In this document: one piece after another, positions 1 through 6,278 of the stretch
How positions within the stretch are numbered: the stretch's first letter is position 1
How the letters are laid out: every line of letters starts with the position of its first letter
Source of the DNA: an uncultured Oscillospiraceae bacterium
GTDB taxonomy: Bacteria; Bacillota; Clostridia; Oscillospirales; Oscillospiraceae
Length of the DNA stretch: 14,962 nucleotides
Direction of reading: 5' to 3'
Assembly (NCBI GenBank): GCA_934668605.1
Contig: CAKUNY010000038.1
Span: 1-14,962 of the forward strand
Translations under genes and position numbers: made by a program
The notes under the pieces: model-generated
What the model saw: the letters and a program-made list of their open reading frames with translations, nothing else
Database searches by the model: none
Told to the model about the DNA's origin: nothing

Positions 1-449
1 GCGAACGTGCCGGTGTCCTTCAGGGAGTCAGCGGTCAGCTGATCGAAGATCTTGTTGTTCTTGGGCTGCTGCCATTCAAACTCCATGTTATAGCTGGAGT
101 CGATGGACTGAAGGTATTCGATGAAGAGCGGAAGTGCGCTCTTGCCGCGGCTGGAGTTGCCGACGCCATAGAACATCTTGCCGTTGGACTCTTCGATGGC
201 CTTCTTGGCGAGCTCTTCCAGGCTCATGCCTTCGGCCTCTTTGATGATCTTCTGGGTTTCGGTGAGGTTTTCTTCCTCGGCCGGAGCGGCAGCTTCCGCT
301 TCGGCGGGCGCTTCCGTCGCGGCAGTTTCCGCAGCGGGAGTCTCTTCGGTCTTTGCAGGCTCCGTGGTGGTCTGGGCGGGAGCGGCTGCGCAGGCGGCCA
401 TCGCCAGGATCATGGACACTGCAAGAAGAAATGCAAGAATCTTTTTCAC
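1..449 (-). CDS. ABC-type solute-binding lipoprotein, N-terminal part (runs off left edge)
   Basis: About 149 codons are present; the 3' end lies outside the window. The start is a GTG at 449, preceded by an AGGAGG ribosome binding site near 458-464. Residues 1-19 form a lipoprotein signal peptide ending in MAAC, so Cys20 should be lipidated and anchor the protein on the outer face of the membrane. Residues 21-60 are an Ala/Glu/Thr/Pro-rich linker. The mature part then begins with a helical stretch and a segment reading GKMFYGVGNSSRGKSALPLF, which fits the first strand and helix of an extracellular solute-binding protein. The ligand cannot be told from this half. Codon choice (GCC, ACC, AAG, CTG) is more uniform than in the divergent sensor operon, which suggests high expression. 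It faces away from the sensor operon starting at 773 and could be a target of that system; this is inference. Confidence 0.8.
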   Translation of the reverse strand, partial: MKKILAFLLAVSMILAMAACAAAPAQTTTEPAKTEETPAAETAATEAPAEAEAAAPAEEENLTETQKIIKEAEGMSLEELAKKAIEESNGKMFYGVGNSSRGKSALPLFIEYLQSIDSSYNMEFEWQQPKNNKIFDQLTADSLKDTGTF

Positions 450-478
450 GATATGTTCCTCCTAGTATAATTTCCCGA

Positions 479-498
479 AAACAGTACTGGAACTGTTT
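479..498. promoter_or_regulatory. Inverted repeat in leader of the minus-strand lipoprotein gene
   Basis: Two 7-bp arms, AAACAGT and ACTGTTT, are separated by 6 bp. The repeat lies about 15 bp upstream of the minus-strand ribosome binding site. Its size suits a dimeric regulator operator, but no convincing -35/-10 pair was found beside it, so the role is a guess. Confidence 0.35.
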
Positions 499-589
499 GG
501 ATGCTCCTATTCTACCGGCTATTTGCACAAAAGAACAGGGGACAAAACTGCGTTCTTTTGTGATTGGCTGATATTTTTGTGATAAATAG

Positions 590-619
590 ATGAAAAGGTC
601 ATGGAGGGTGTGGTATAAT
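590..619 (+). promoter_or_regulatory. sigmaA-type extended -10 promoter of the sensor operon
   Basis: A perfect TATAAT at 614-619 is preceded by TGG at 611-613, giving an extended -10. A weaker -35 (ATGAAA, 590-595) lies 18 bp upstream. Transcription would start near 626, giving a leader of about 150 nt that contains the whole double-hairpin repeat at 654-760. Confidence 0.65.
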
Positions 620-653
620 TAGGGCAAAAATACGCAAGCGTTATGCTCCGGCT

Positions 654-760
654 GTAGGGGGCGATGCCCACATCGCCCCTTTGGGAACAACGAATTCGCC
701 GATGGGTTTCGGGTTTAGCTTGCGGCAACTGCGAGGGCCGATGTGGGCATCGGCCCCTAC
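654..760 (+). repeat. Double-hairpin intergenic repeat, copy A
   Basis: The 107-bp element has 26-bp ends (654-679 and 735-760) that are inverted repeats of each other, starting GTAGGGG and ending CCCCTAC. Each end is also a hairpin by itself: a 9-bp stem such as GGGGCGATG with CATCGCCCC around a 4-nt loop. The central part contains ACGAATTCGCCGA near 690-702. A second copy lies at 14827-14930 in the opposite orientation. No ORF or transposase is inside, so it is REP- or MITE-like. The right end abuts the GAGGTG ribosome binding site of the gene at 773. The rest of the 450-772 gap holds only the promoter and an inverted repeat; I see no gene in it. Confidence 0.85.
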
Positions 761-772
761 GAGGTGTAAAGA

Positions 773-1792
773 ATGGGAAAATTGCGGATATTGGCAGGGG
801 CTCTTCTGCTTGTGCTGCTGACGGGCTGTGCGGCAGAACCGGCACAGCCGGACTACGCGCCGGAAGAAGCGCAGCGGCTGGTGTTATATACGTCGCACAA
901 GAAAGAGGTGTGGCAGCCGGTCGTCCGGGAATTTGAGGCGCGCACGGGCGTTTGGGTCGAGGTGCTGGAGGGCGGCACAAACGAGCTTCTCGAGCGGCTG
1001 GACGAAGAAAAGGACGCGCCGCAGGCGGACGTGATGTTTGGCGGCGGCGTGGAGAGTCTGGAATCGTACCGGGAGCTTTTTGCGCCGTATGCGTGCGCGC
1101 AGGCGGATGCGATCTTGCCGCAGTATCGCGCGCAGGACGATATCTGGACGCCGTTTTCGTCGCTGCCGGTGGTGTTTGTCTACAATCCGAAGCTCGTTCG
1201 GGCGGGAGAGATCACGACGTGGCAGGATTTGCTGGATCCTGCGTGGAAGGGGAAGATCGCGTTTGCAGATCCTTCTGTCTCTGGCTCGAGCTACACGGCG
1301 CTGGTGACGATGCTCTGCGCGGTGGGGGGCGAGCCTGACGAGGTATTGCAGGCGTTTGCGGAGAATCTGGACGGAAAGCAGCTGACAAGCTCGGGCGCGG
1401 TGCTTTCCAGCGTGGCGGGCGGGCAGGCCGTGGTCGGTGTGACGCTTGAGGAGACGGCCAGCCGGCGCATTGCGGCGGGAGAGGAGCTTGCGATGGTGTA
1501 TCCGGCGGACGGGACAAGCTGCGTGCCGGATGGGTGCGCGATTTTAAACGGCGCGCCGCATGAACAGAACGCCCGCGCGTTTGTGGACTTTACGGTCAGC
1601 CGGGATGTGCAGGCGCTCATACAGGAGCAGTTTTGCAGGCGCTCGGTGCGAAGCGATCAGGAGCCTGCGGGGACGCTTCCGGGCTTTGAAAGCATCGTGC
1701 AGGTGGACTATGACGTGGGCTTTGCGAGCAGAAGCCGGGAGTCGATCCTGATGAGCTGGGCATTTTATCTGAATACGGAGGAAGAACCATGA
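773..1792 (+). CDS. Extracellular solute-binding lipoprotein (AfuA/FbpA-like), sensory partner of the downstream kinase
   Basis: The product has 339 residues. Residues 1-18 are a signal peptide with lipobox LTGC, so Cys19 is the lipidated residue. The mature protein has the order typical of the iron/organophosphate-type binding proteins (COG1840-like): a VLYTSHKKEVWQPVV first strand and helix, ADVMFGGG near residue 85, a TWQDLLDPAWKGKIAFADP block near 145-165, then SGSSYTALVTML. No permease or ATPase genes follow. Instead the stop codon overlaps the start of a histidine kinase gene (ATGA), so the protein probably presents ligand to the kinase rather than feeding a transporter, much like PgtC in the PgtABC phosphoglycerate-sensing system. 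The ribosome binding site GAGGTG (761-766) is modest. The ligand is unknown. Confidence 0.85.
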   Translation: MGKLRILAGALLLVLLTGCAAEPAQPDYAPEEAQRLVLYTSHKKEVWQPVVREFEARTGVWVEVLEGGTNELLERLDEEKDAPQADVMFGGGVESLESYRELFAPYACAQADAILPQYRAQDDIWTPFSSLPVVFVYNPKLVRAGEITTWQDLLDPAWKGKIAFADPSVSGSSYTALVTMLCAVGGEPDEVLQAFAENLDGKQLTSSGAVLSSVAGGQAVVGVTLEETASRRIAAGEELAMVYPADGTSCVPDGCAILNGAPHEQNARAFVDFTVSRDVQALIQEQFCRRSVRSDQEPAGTLPGFESIVQVDYDVGFASRSRESILMSWAFYLNTEEEP

Positions 1793-3516
1793 AGCAGCTG
1801 CGGTTTTCTTCGTTCCGGCAGCGGCTGAACGCGGCGTTTCTGGCGGTGTCGCTGGTGCCGGTGCTGCTCTGTTCGGCGCTTTTGTTACAGATCTTCCGGT
1901 TTCGCATGACGGCCGACCGGCAGCAGAACGCCGAGCAGCAATTAGACGGCGCGTGCCATGCGCTGTCTGCGGTGCAGGAGGGCTTGCAGGAGGCGGCGCA
2001 GACGCTCGGGCGGAGCGAGACGGTGATCGGCGCGCTCTCCGGCGGCTGGGAGAACAGCGCGAGCGTATACAGTGCGCTCTATACTGCGACGGAGGAGGTG
2101 CGGCGGTTCGCGCAGTTTGCGCTCTACGACGCGGAAGGGACGCTCCGGTATTCCACGCAGACAGCGCCCGGCGCACGGACACTGTCCGTTTCGTGGGGCG
2201 TTTTAAAGGAAGCGGCGGACGAAGACGGAATCGTCTACTGCGCGAGCATCGACCCGACAGATCTCGATGAGCCGATTCTACGCGCGGCGGCGCGGCTGAC
2301 GCAGGGCGGACAGACGGTGGGCTTTTTTGTAGCGTCGTTTTATGAGGCGCAGTTCCGTGCGATGCTCGACGCTCTGGCGGGCGCGCAGAATGCGCTTCTG
2401 GTGATGGACGGATTCTGGCATGGGATCTACTGCTCGCAGCAGGCGCAGGTGCAGACGCTTTCAAACGCGCTGCGCGGGCAGCTTCTGAGCGGAAAGGCGC
2501 TGACGGGGCTATCCGACAATTTTGTCTATACCGCGCGGCAGGAGCAGACCACAGGGCTGTTTTTTGTCTTGCAGCAGCCGCAGGTCTTTACGCGCGGAAC
2601 GCTCCGGCTTTTATACACGGTGAGCGCGCTGTGCGCGCTGGGCGGCGTGGCGGTGAGCATCGTTTTGAGCTTGCAGCTGAGCCGGCAGGTGTTCCAGCCG
2701 ATCGGGACGCTGCATCGGGCGATCACGCAGGTCGGAAGAAATGATCTCGAGGTGCAGGTTCCGGTGCGCGAGGGGCAGTGCGATGAGCTCGGAGAATTGG
2801 CGCAGCAGTTTAACGGCATGGTTCTGTCGCTGCGGCGCAACCAGCAGGCGCTGTTAGAGAATCAGCAGGCGCTCAACGACGCGCAGATCCGGATGATGCA
2901 GGCGCAGCTGAACCCGCACTTTCTTTGCAATACGCTCGATACCATGAAATGGATCAGCAAGATCAATCAGGTGCCGCAGGTGGCCTTGATGTCCACGAAT
3001 CTGGCGGATATTCTGCGGTTCTGCATTTCGCCGGACGAGTTCGTGGAGCTCCGGCGGGAGCTCGAAATTCTGGGGCGGTATGTGGAGATTCAGCGCATCC
3101 GGCTGTCGGACAGCTTTACGTTCGAGCAGGATGTGCCGGAAAGGCTTCTTTCGTGTATGGTACCGAAGATGATGCTCCAGCCGCTGGCGGAGAACGCGAT
3201 TTTGCATGGGCTCTCGGGCGTGCAGGACGGAAGGCTCACGGTCACGGCGCGGGAAGAAGACGGCGTGCTCGAGATCTGCGTTCTGGATAACGGCTGCGGC
3301 TTTCCGGCGGAGTTGCTGGGGCAGTACAAGCCACATGAGAAGCAGACGGGGCATCTGGGGCTGTTCAATGTAGATACGATTCTGCGCAAGCACTATGGCG
3401 AGAGCTTCGGCTTGCGGCTGGAAAACAGAAAAGACGGCGCGGGGGCGTGCATTGCGGCGCGGCTCCCGGCGAGAAGGAGGGATACGGATGCTGCGGGTAC
3501 TGGTGGTAGAGGATGA
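1789..3516 (+). CDS. Sensor histidine kinase, YesM/LytS type (HAMP, His_kinase, HATPase)
   Basis: The product has 575 residues. A first membrane helix lies at about 13-37 and a second at about 271-297, bounding an extracytoplasmic sensor region of some 235 residues. A HAMP domain follows at about 298-352, then the internal kinase domain with phospho-acceptor His377 in LNPHFLCNTL. The ATPase domain shows the N box with Asn469 in QPLAENAILHG, DNGCG at 500-504 and a GHLGLFNV glycine box at 521-528. The architecture matches two-component kinases of the YesM family, which often sense carbohydrates or bound ligands. Translation starts inside the end of the lipoprotein gene (4-nt overlap) and its end overlaps the regulator gene, so all three should be made together. 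It probably phosphorylates the regulator at 3488. Confidence 0.93.
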   Translation: MKQLRFSSFRQRLNAAFLAVSLVPVLLCSALLLQIFRFRMTADRQQNAEQQLDGACHALSAVQEGLQEAAQTLGRSETVIGALSGGWENSASVYSALYTATEEVRRFAQFALYDAEGTLRYSTQTAPGARTLSVSWGVLKEAADEDGIVYCASIDPTDLDEPILRAAARLTQGGQTVGFFVASFYEAQFRAMLDALAGAQNALLVMDGFWHGIYCSQQAQVQTLSNALRGQLLSGKALTGLSDNFVYTARQEQTTGLFFVLQQPQVFTRGTLRLLYTVSALCALGGVAVSIVLSLQLSRQVFQPIGTLHRAITQVGRNDLEVQVPVREGQCDELGELAQQFNGMVLSLRRNQQALLENQQALNDAQIRMMQAQLNPHFLCNTLDTMKWISKINQVPQVALMSTNLADILRFCISPDEFVELRRELEILGRYVEIQRIRLSDSFTFEQDVPERLLSCMVPKMMLQPLAENAILHGLSGVQDGRLTVTAREEDGVLEICVLDNGCGFPAELLGQYKPHEKQTGHLGLFNVDTILRKHYGESFGLRLENRKDGAGACIAARLPARRRDTDAAGTGGRG

Positions 3517-4234
3517 GGAGATGATCCGCAAGGGCATTGTGCTGGCGACGGACTGGCAGAGCCTTGGATGCGTGGTCGCCGGCGAGGCCTCCAACGGAGA
3601 AGAGGGGATCGAGAAGGCGGAGGAAGTCCATCCGTCGCTCATCATTACCGACCTCAAAATGCCCAAAATGGACGGGCTCGAGATGATCGCGAAGCTCCGC
3701 GAGCGCGGGTGCGACGCGTATGTGATCATTCTGACGGCGTATGACAGCTTTACCTATGCGCAGACGGCCATCCGGCTGGGCGCGGTGGACTTTCTCTTAA
3801 AGCCGTTTCATGACGGAGACTTGGAAAACGCGGTGCTGGCACTGCAAAAGAAAATCGAGGGGCAGAAAAAAAGCGCTGCGGTGCAGCTGCCGGATGTCCG
3901 ATCCAGCGCAAAGAGCCGGTATGTGCAGGAGGCGATGGACTACATCGGGAAAAACTGCGCGGACGCCGGACTTTCCATCGGACAGGTCGCGGCGGGGCTG
4001 GGGCTGAGCGAGGGGCATCTGAGCCACCTTTTTAAAAAGGAGACGGGGCTGACGGTGGGCGGCTATCTGACGCGCTGCCGGATGCAGAAGGCGATGGCGT
4101 TGCTCAAGGAAGGGAAGCTTCGCGTCTACGAGGTGGCCGAGGCCGTGGGATATAAGGACATTACATACTTTTCCGGAACCTTCAAAAAGCTCACGGGCAT
4201 GAGCCCGACGGAATATCAGAACGCGAGTTTTTGA
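3488..4234 (+). CDS. Response regulator with AraC-type DNA-binding domain (YesN-like)
   Basis: I place the start at ATG 3488 because AAGGAGG lies 7 bp upstream and the protein then begins with the normal receiver strand MLRVLVVEDEE; an in-frame ATG at 3395 would add 31 Arg-rich residues. The 248-residue product has a receiver domain at 1-120 with acidic residues Glu8-Glu11, phospho-acceptor Asp55 in IITDLKMPKMDG, Thr83 and Lys105 (LLKPF). A short linker leads to an AraC-type double helix-turn-helix at about 145-248, ending in YFSGTFKKLTGMSPTEYQ. It overlaps the kinase gene by 29 nt. A transcription activator is expected; nearby candidate targets are its own operon and the divergent lipoprotein gene at 1-449. 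Usual YesN proteins are longer, so this is a compact form. Confidence 0.92.
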   Translation: MLRVLVVEDEEMIRKGIVLATDWQSLGCVVAGEASNGEEGIEKAEEVHPSLIITDLKMPKMDGLEMIAKLRERGCDAYVIILTAYDSFTYAQTAIRLGAVDFLLKPFHDGDLENAVLALQKKIEGQKKSAAVQLPDVRSSAKSRYVQEAMDYIGKNCADAGLSIGQVAAGLGLSEGHLSHLFKKETGLTVGGYLTRCRMQKAMALLKEGKLRVYEVAEAVGYKDITYFSGTFKKLTGMSPTEYQNASF

Positions 4235-4238
4235 AACG

Positions 4239-4274
4239 AAGCATCCGGCGCAGCGAGCTGCGCCGGATGCTTTT
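4239..4274 (+). terminator. Intrinsic terminator of the sensor operon
   Basis: A perfect 15-bp stem (4239-4253 with 4258-4272) closes a CGAG tetraloop and is followed by TTTTAT. It begins 5 bp after the regulator stop codon. On the minus strand it ends in a weaker T-rich tail, so it may also stop transcripts of the convergent yitT gene. Confidence 0.9.
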
Positions 4275-4290
4275 ATCTGTATTTGCGTTT

Positions 4291-4308
4291 GCCCGAAAAA
4301 ATGCGGGC
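4291..4308 (-). terminator. Weak hairpin just after the yitT-family gene
   Basis: Five base pairs, GCCCG with CGGGC, enclose an A/T-rich 8-nt loop 9 bp beyond the minus-strand stop codon. The stem is short and the following bases are not T-rich, so termination may depend on the stronger hairpin at 4239-4274. Confidence 0.3.
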
Positions 4309-4317
4309 GCGGGATGG

Positions 4318-5208
4318 TCAGAGCTTTTTCTTGTAATTGCCGTAGATGACCGCGCCGTCCTTGGCGACGATGAACGCGTGGGGGTCATATTTGGAGATGA
4401 TCGCGCGCAGATGGCCGATTTCGTATTTGGAGGCGAGGATGTAAAAGACATATACCTGCTCGCCGGTGTATTCGCCGATGCCGTTGATGCGGGTGATGCC
4501 GCGGTGCAGGTCGACGAGGATTTCCTGCTCCATCTCGGGGCTCAGAACCTTTGTGACGACAGTGACCTCGACGTTGATGTTCTGCATGTGGAGCTTATCC
4601 ATGACGGTGGTGGAGACGAAGGAGAAGAGGATGGAGTAGATCGCGGTGGAGAGACTGAAGGCGGCGGCGCAGATGGCGTAGAGCGCGAGGTTCCAGCAGA
4701 GATTCACATGGCCGATGCTGGTGTGTGAGCCGCTTTTGATGAGCATCATGCCAAGAAGATCCATGCCGCCCGAGGTGCCGCCCATCCACAGAAGAAGGCC
4801 GATGCCGCTGCCGCAGAGCATGCCGCCGATGAGGCACCGAGCCAGCTGGTCGCCGGAGAGAATGTCCGTGCGCGGGACGAGGGAGAGAAAGAGCGTCGTA
4901 CCGGTGACAGAAAAGAGGGTTTTGAGAACCACGCGGTGATCGAGCTTTTTCCACGCGAGAAGAAGCATCGGCAGATTGATGGCGTAGTTGATGAAGCCCG
5001 CGATATCGATTTTGGGCGTCCAGCCGGTCGCTTGCAGGAGGAAGGTTCGCAGCAGCTGCGAAAGACCCATGATGCCGCCGGTGTAGAGCCCGGCGGGGAC
5101 GACGAACAGGTTCATGCCGAGCGCGTACAGGAGCGTCCCGCCCAGAATGCCGAGGCAGCAGAGCAGCTCGTTTGCGGAAATGGCCTTCTTTTGCATGGAG
5201 GATTGCAT
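4318..5208 (-). CDS. YitT family membrane protein with C-terminal DUF2179 domain
   Basis: The 296-residue length is normal for the family. The N-terminal two thirds carry about five hydrophobic helices, with the family glycine motif seen as WMGGTSGGMDLLGMM near 165-180. The last 80 residues form the soluble DUF2179 domain, with the segment VYVFYILASKYEIGHLRAII. The start at 5208 is chosen because AGAGGG lies about 8 bp upstream; a second Met at codon 5 is preceded by a TCCTCC-type sequence of the wrong sense. No molecular function is established for most YitT proteins, although some have been linked to transport or stress. It has its own promoter and converges on the sensor operon. Confidence 0.9.
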   Translation of the reverse strand: MQSSMQKKAISANELLCCLGILGGTLLYALGMNLFVVPAGLYTGGIMGLSQLLRTFLLQATGWTPKIDIAGFINYAINLPMLLLAWKKLDHRVVLKTLFSVTGTTLFLSLVPRTDILSGDQLARCLIGGMLCGSGIGLLLWMGGTSGGMDLLGMMLIKSGSHTSIGHVNLCWNLALYAICAAAFSLSTAIYSILFSFVSTTVMDKLHMQNINVEVTVVTKVLSPEMEQEILVDLHRGITRINGIGEYTGEQVYVFYILASKYEIGHLRAIISKYDPHAFIVAKDGAVIYGNYKKKL

Positions 5209-5249
5209 GTTTTTTCCCTCTTCTTCCTGAAATGATGCAGTGCACGCGT

Positions 5250-5278
5250 ATCATAGCACGAATACCATGCAAATGCAA
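5250..5278 (-). promoter_or_regulatory. Probable promoter of the yitT-family gene
   Basis: Read on the minus strand, an extended -10 (TGC followed by TATGAT, hexamer at 5250-5255) lies 17 bp from a poor -35 (TTGCAT, 5273-5278). The good -10 with its TG dinucleotide carries the call. Confidence 0.5.
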
Positions 5279-5304
5279 GAAAACCGTCAGAAAATACACA
5301 GCAG

Positions 5305-5330
5305 AAAAGCCCGCAGCGGGCGCGGGCTTT
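5305..5330 (-). terminator. Intrinsic terminator of the yczE-type gene
   Basis: On the minus strand an 8-bp stem, AAAGCCCG with CGGGCTTT (5323-5330 with 5306-5313), encloses a 9-nt loop and ends in TTTTCTG. It lies directly after the stop codon at 5336 and separates this gene from the yitT promoter. Confidence 0.8.
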
Positions 5331-5335
5331 GGGGA

Positions 5336-5974
5336 CTAATGCAGACCGCAGAGGGGTCTGGATACGGTGTGGTCAAAAAAGGTGATGAACGGCCCCAGGC
5401 CAACAGAGCAGATGAGCGTTCCGAGGCCGACGAAGCCTCCCAGCAGCAAGGCAAGAAGCACACAGGCGGTGTCGACCGCAATGCGGCACCAGAAATAAGG
5501 AAGCTTTTTCCGCCGGCGGCTCATGATGATGGAAAGCGCGTCATAGGGGGCGATGCCGACGTCGGCGGTCTGGTACATCGACGCGCTGAGGCTTAAAATG
5601 AGAATGCCGAGCACCACGATGGCAAGGCGGGAGAGAAACGGGAGATTGCCTCCGTGCAGCCACGAAACCTTAGAAAGCCAGGTGAGGATCAGCTCCGCCG
5701 TAGGGCCGACGCAGAGGGCGTTGATGAAGGTGCCGATGCCGATCAGCTTCCGGCCAAAGAGGATTTCTACGAAAAAATACACGCTGTTGCAGAGGATGAT
5801 CATCGAAGACATGCGCACGCCGAGAATATTGCCGAGCGAGATGGCAAAGGTCGTGCTGGGGTCGCTGCCCATTTGGGAAAACGTGAAGAGCGCAACGCCG
5901 ACGGCAATCAGAACAATGCCGAGCAGCATGACAAGCACGCGGCGAAAAGAAGGCATGCGGAAATTGGCAGACAT
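5336..5974 (-). CDS. YczE/YyaS-type integral membrane protein
   Basis: The 212-residue product consists almost entirely of hydrophobic helices (about five or six), starting near residue 12 after a short basic N terminus. The segment TADVGIAPYDALS near 137-149 is the conserved signature of the YczE/YyaS group, and a related FSQMGSDP loop lies near residue 32, suggesting an internal repeat of a helix-loop unit. GGAGGT lies 5 bp before the ATG at 5974. The biochemical role is unknown; B. subtilis YczE has been reported to affect bacillaene and surfactin production. It is distantly related to the YitT protein next to it, but each gene has its own promoter and terminator. Confidence 0.88.
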   Translation of the reverse strand: MSANFRMPSFRRVLVMLLGIVLIAVGVALFTFSQMGSDPSTTFAISLGNILGVRMSSMIILCNSVYFFVEILFGRKLIGIGTFINALCVGPTAELILTWLSKVSWLHGGNLPFLSRLAIVVLGILILSLSASMYQTADVGIAPYDALSIIMSRRRKKLPYFWCRIAVDTACVLLALLLGGFVGLGTLICSVGLGPFITFFDHTVSRPLCGLH

Positions 5975-6012
5975 AGAAACCTCCCGGGCGGTCAGACAAA
6001 ATTACCAAAGCA

Positions 6013-6041
6013 GTTATAGCAAAAGCCCTCATAAAAATCAA
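6013..6041 (-). promoter_or_regulatory. Promoter of the yczE-type gene
   Basis: On the minus strand TTGATT (6036-6041) and TATAAC (6013-6018) are 17 bp apart, and TGC immediately before the -10 makes it an extended -10. The leader would be about 30 nt. A large hairpin at 6046-6085 sits immediately upstream and would insulate this promoter from the SPFH operon. Confidence 0.7.
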
Positions 6042-6045
6042 GCAG

Positions 6046-6085
6046 AAAATCCGGCTCGTCTCCCAAAAGAGACAAGCCGGATTTT
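6046..6085 (-). terminator. Strong bidirectional terminator hairpin
   Basis: AAAATCCGGCT pairs with AGCCGGATTTT and, after one C/A mismatch, GTCTC pairs with GAGAC around a CCAAAA loop. Both strands end in TTTT, so it can stop transcription either way. It lies about 190 bp after the TPM gene stop and just upstream of the yczE promoter, so it is the likely end of the SPFH operon transcript. Confidence 0.8.
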
Positions 6086-6105
6086 CCTAAATAAGCCTCG
6101 CAGAG

Positions 6106-6275
6106 TTTCGCCATCCGCAGATGGCGAAATAAAATCAAAATCATGTTATCCGGCGGCTCCGCCGACCGGAAAAATACCTATCGCGGAGAGAGTGTGTCCT
6201 TGCAGGCTTTGCCTGCAAGGACGCGCGGTGCGGAGCGCATCTCTTTCAAATCCAAAGGCAAAGCCTTTGGATTTG
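6106..6275. repeat. Tandem array of four perfect or near-perfect hairpins
   Basis: Four hairpins follow one another downstream of the TPM gene: 6106-6129 (10-bp stem, CGCA loop), 6149-6170 (5+4 bp with one unpaired A, TCC loop), 6196-6222 (12-bp stem, TTT loop) and 6247-6275 (13-bp stem, AAA loop). The last three close on GC-rich 3-nt loops of the pattern GGC-NNN-GCC. With the terminator at 6046-6085 this makes five in 230 bp. No ORF with a ribosome binding site lies here. It looks like a BIME-like cluster of palindromic units at the 3' end of an operon; the stem closest to the gene starts 3 bp after its stop codon. Confidence 0.75.
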
Positions 6276-6278
6276 AGT

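Noticed and set aside
1544..2464. 306-codon minus-strand frame opposite the lipoprotein and kinase genes
   Set aside because: It is Arg/Ser/Pro/Ala-rich antisense sequence spanning the overlap of two well-supported genes, with no ribosome binding site.
4231..4728. 165-codon plus-strand frame over the terminator and the end of the yitT-family gene
   Set aside because: It begins inside the terminator hairpin and is an antisense shadow of the DUF2179 domain.
5544..5557. A 14-bp match to the repeat arm inside the yczE-type gene
   Set aside because: It lies in codons for the conserved VGIAPYD motif of the family, has no second arm or hairpin partner, and the arm sequence happens to translate to the same residues. 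I treat it as coincidence.
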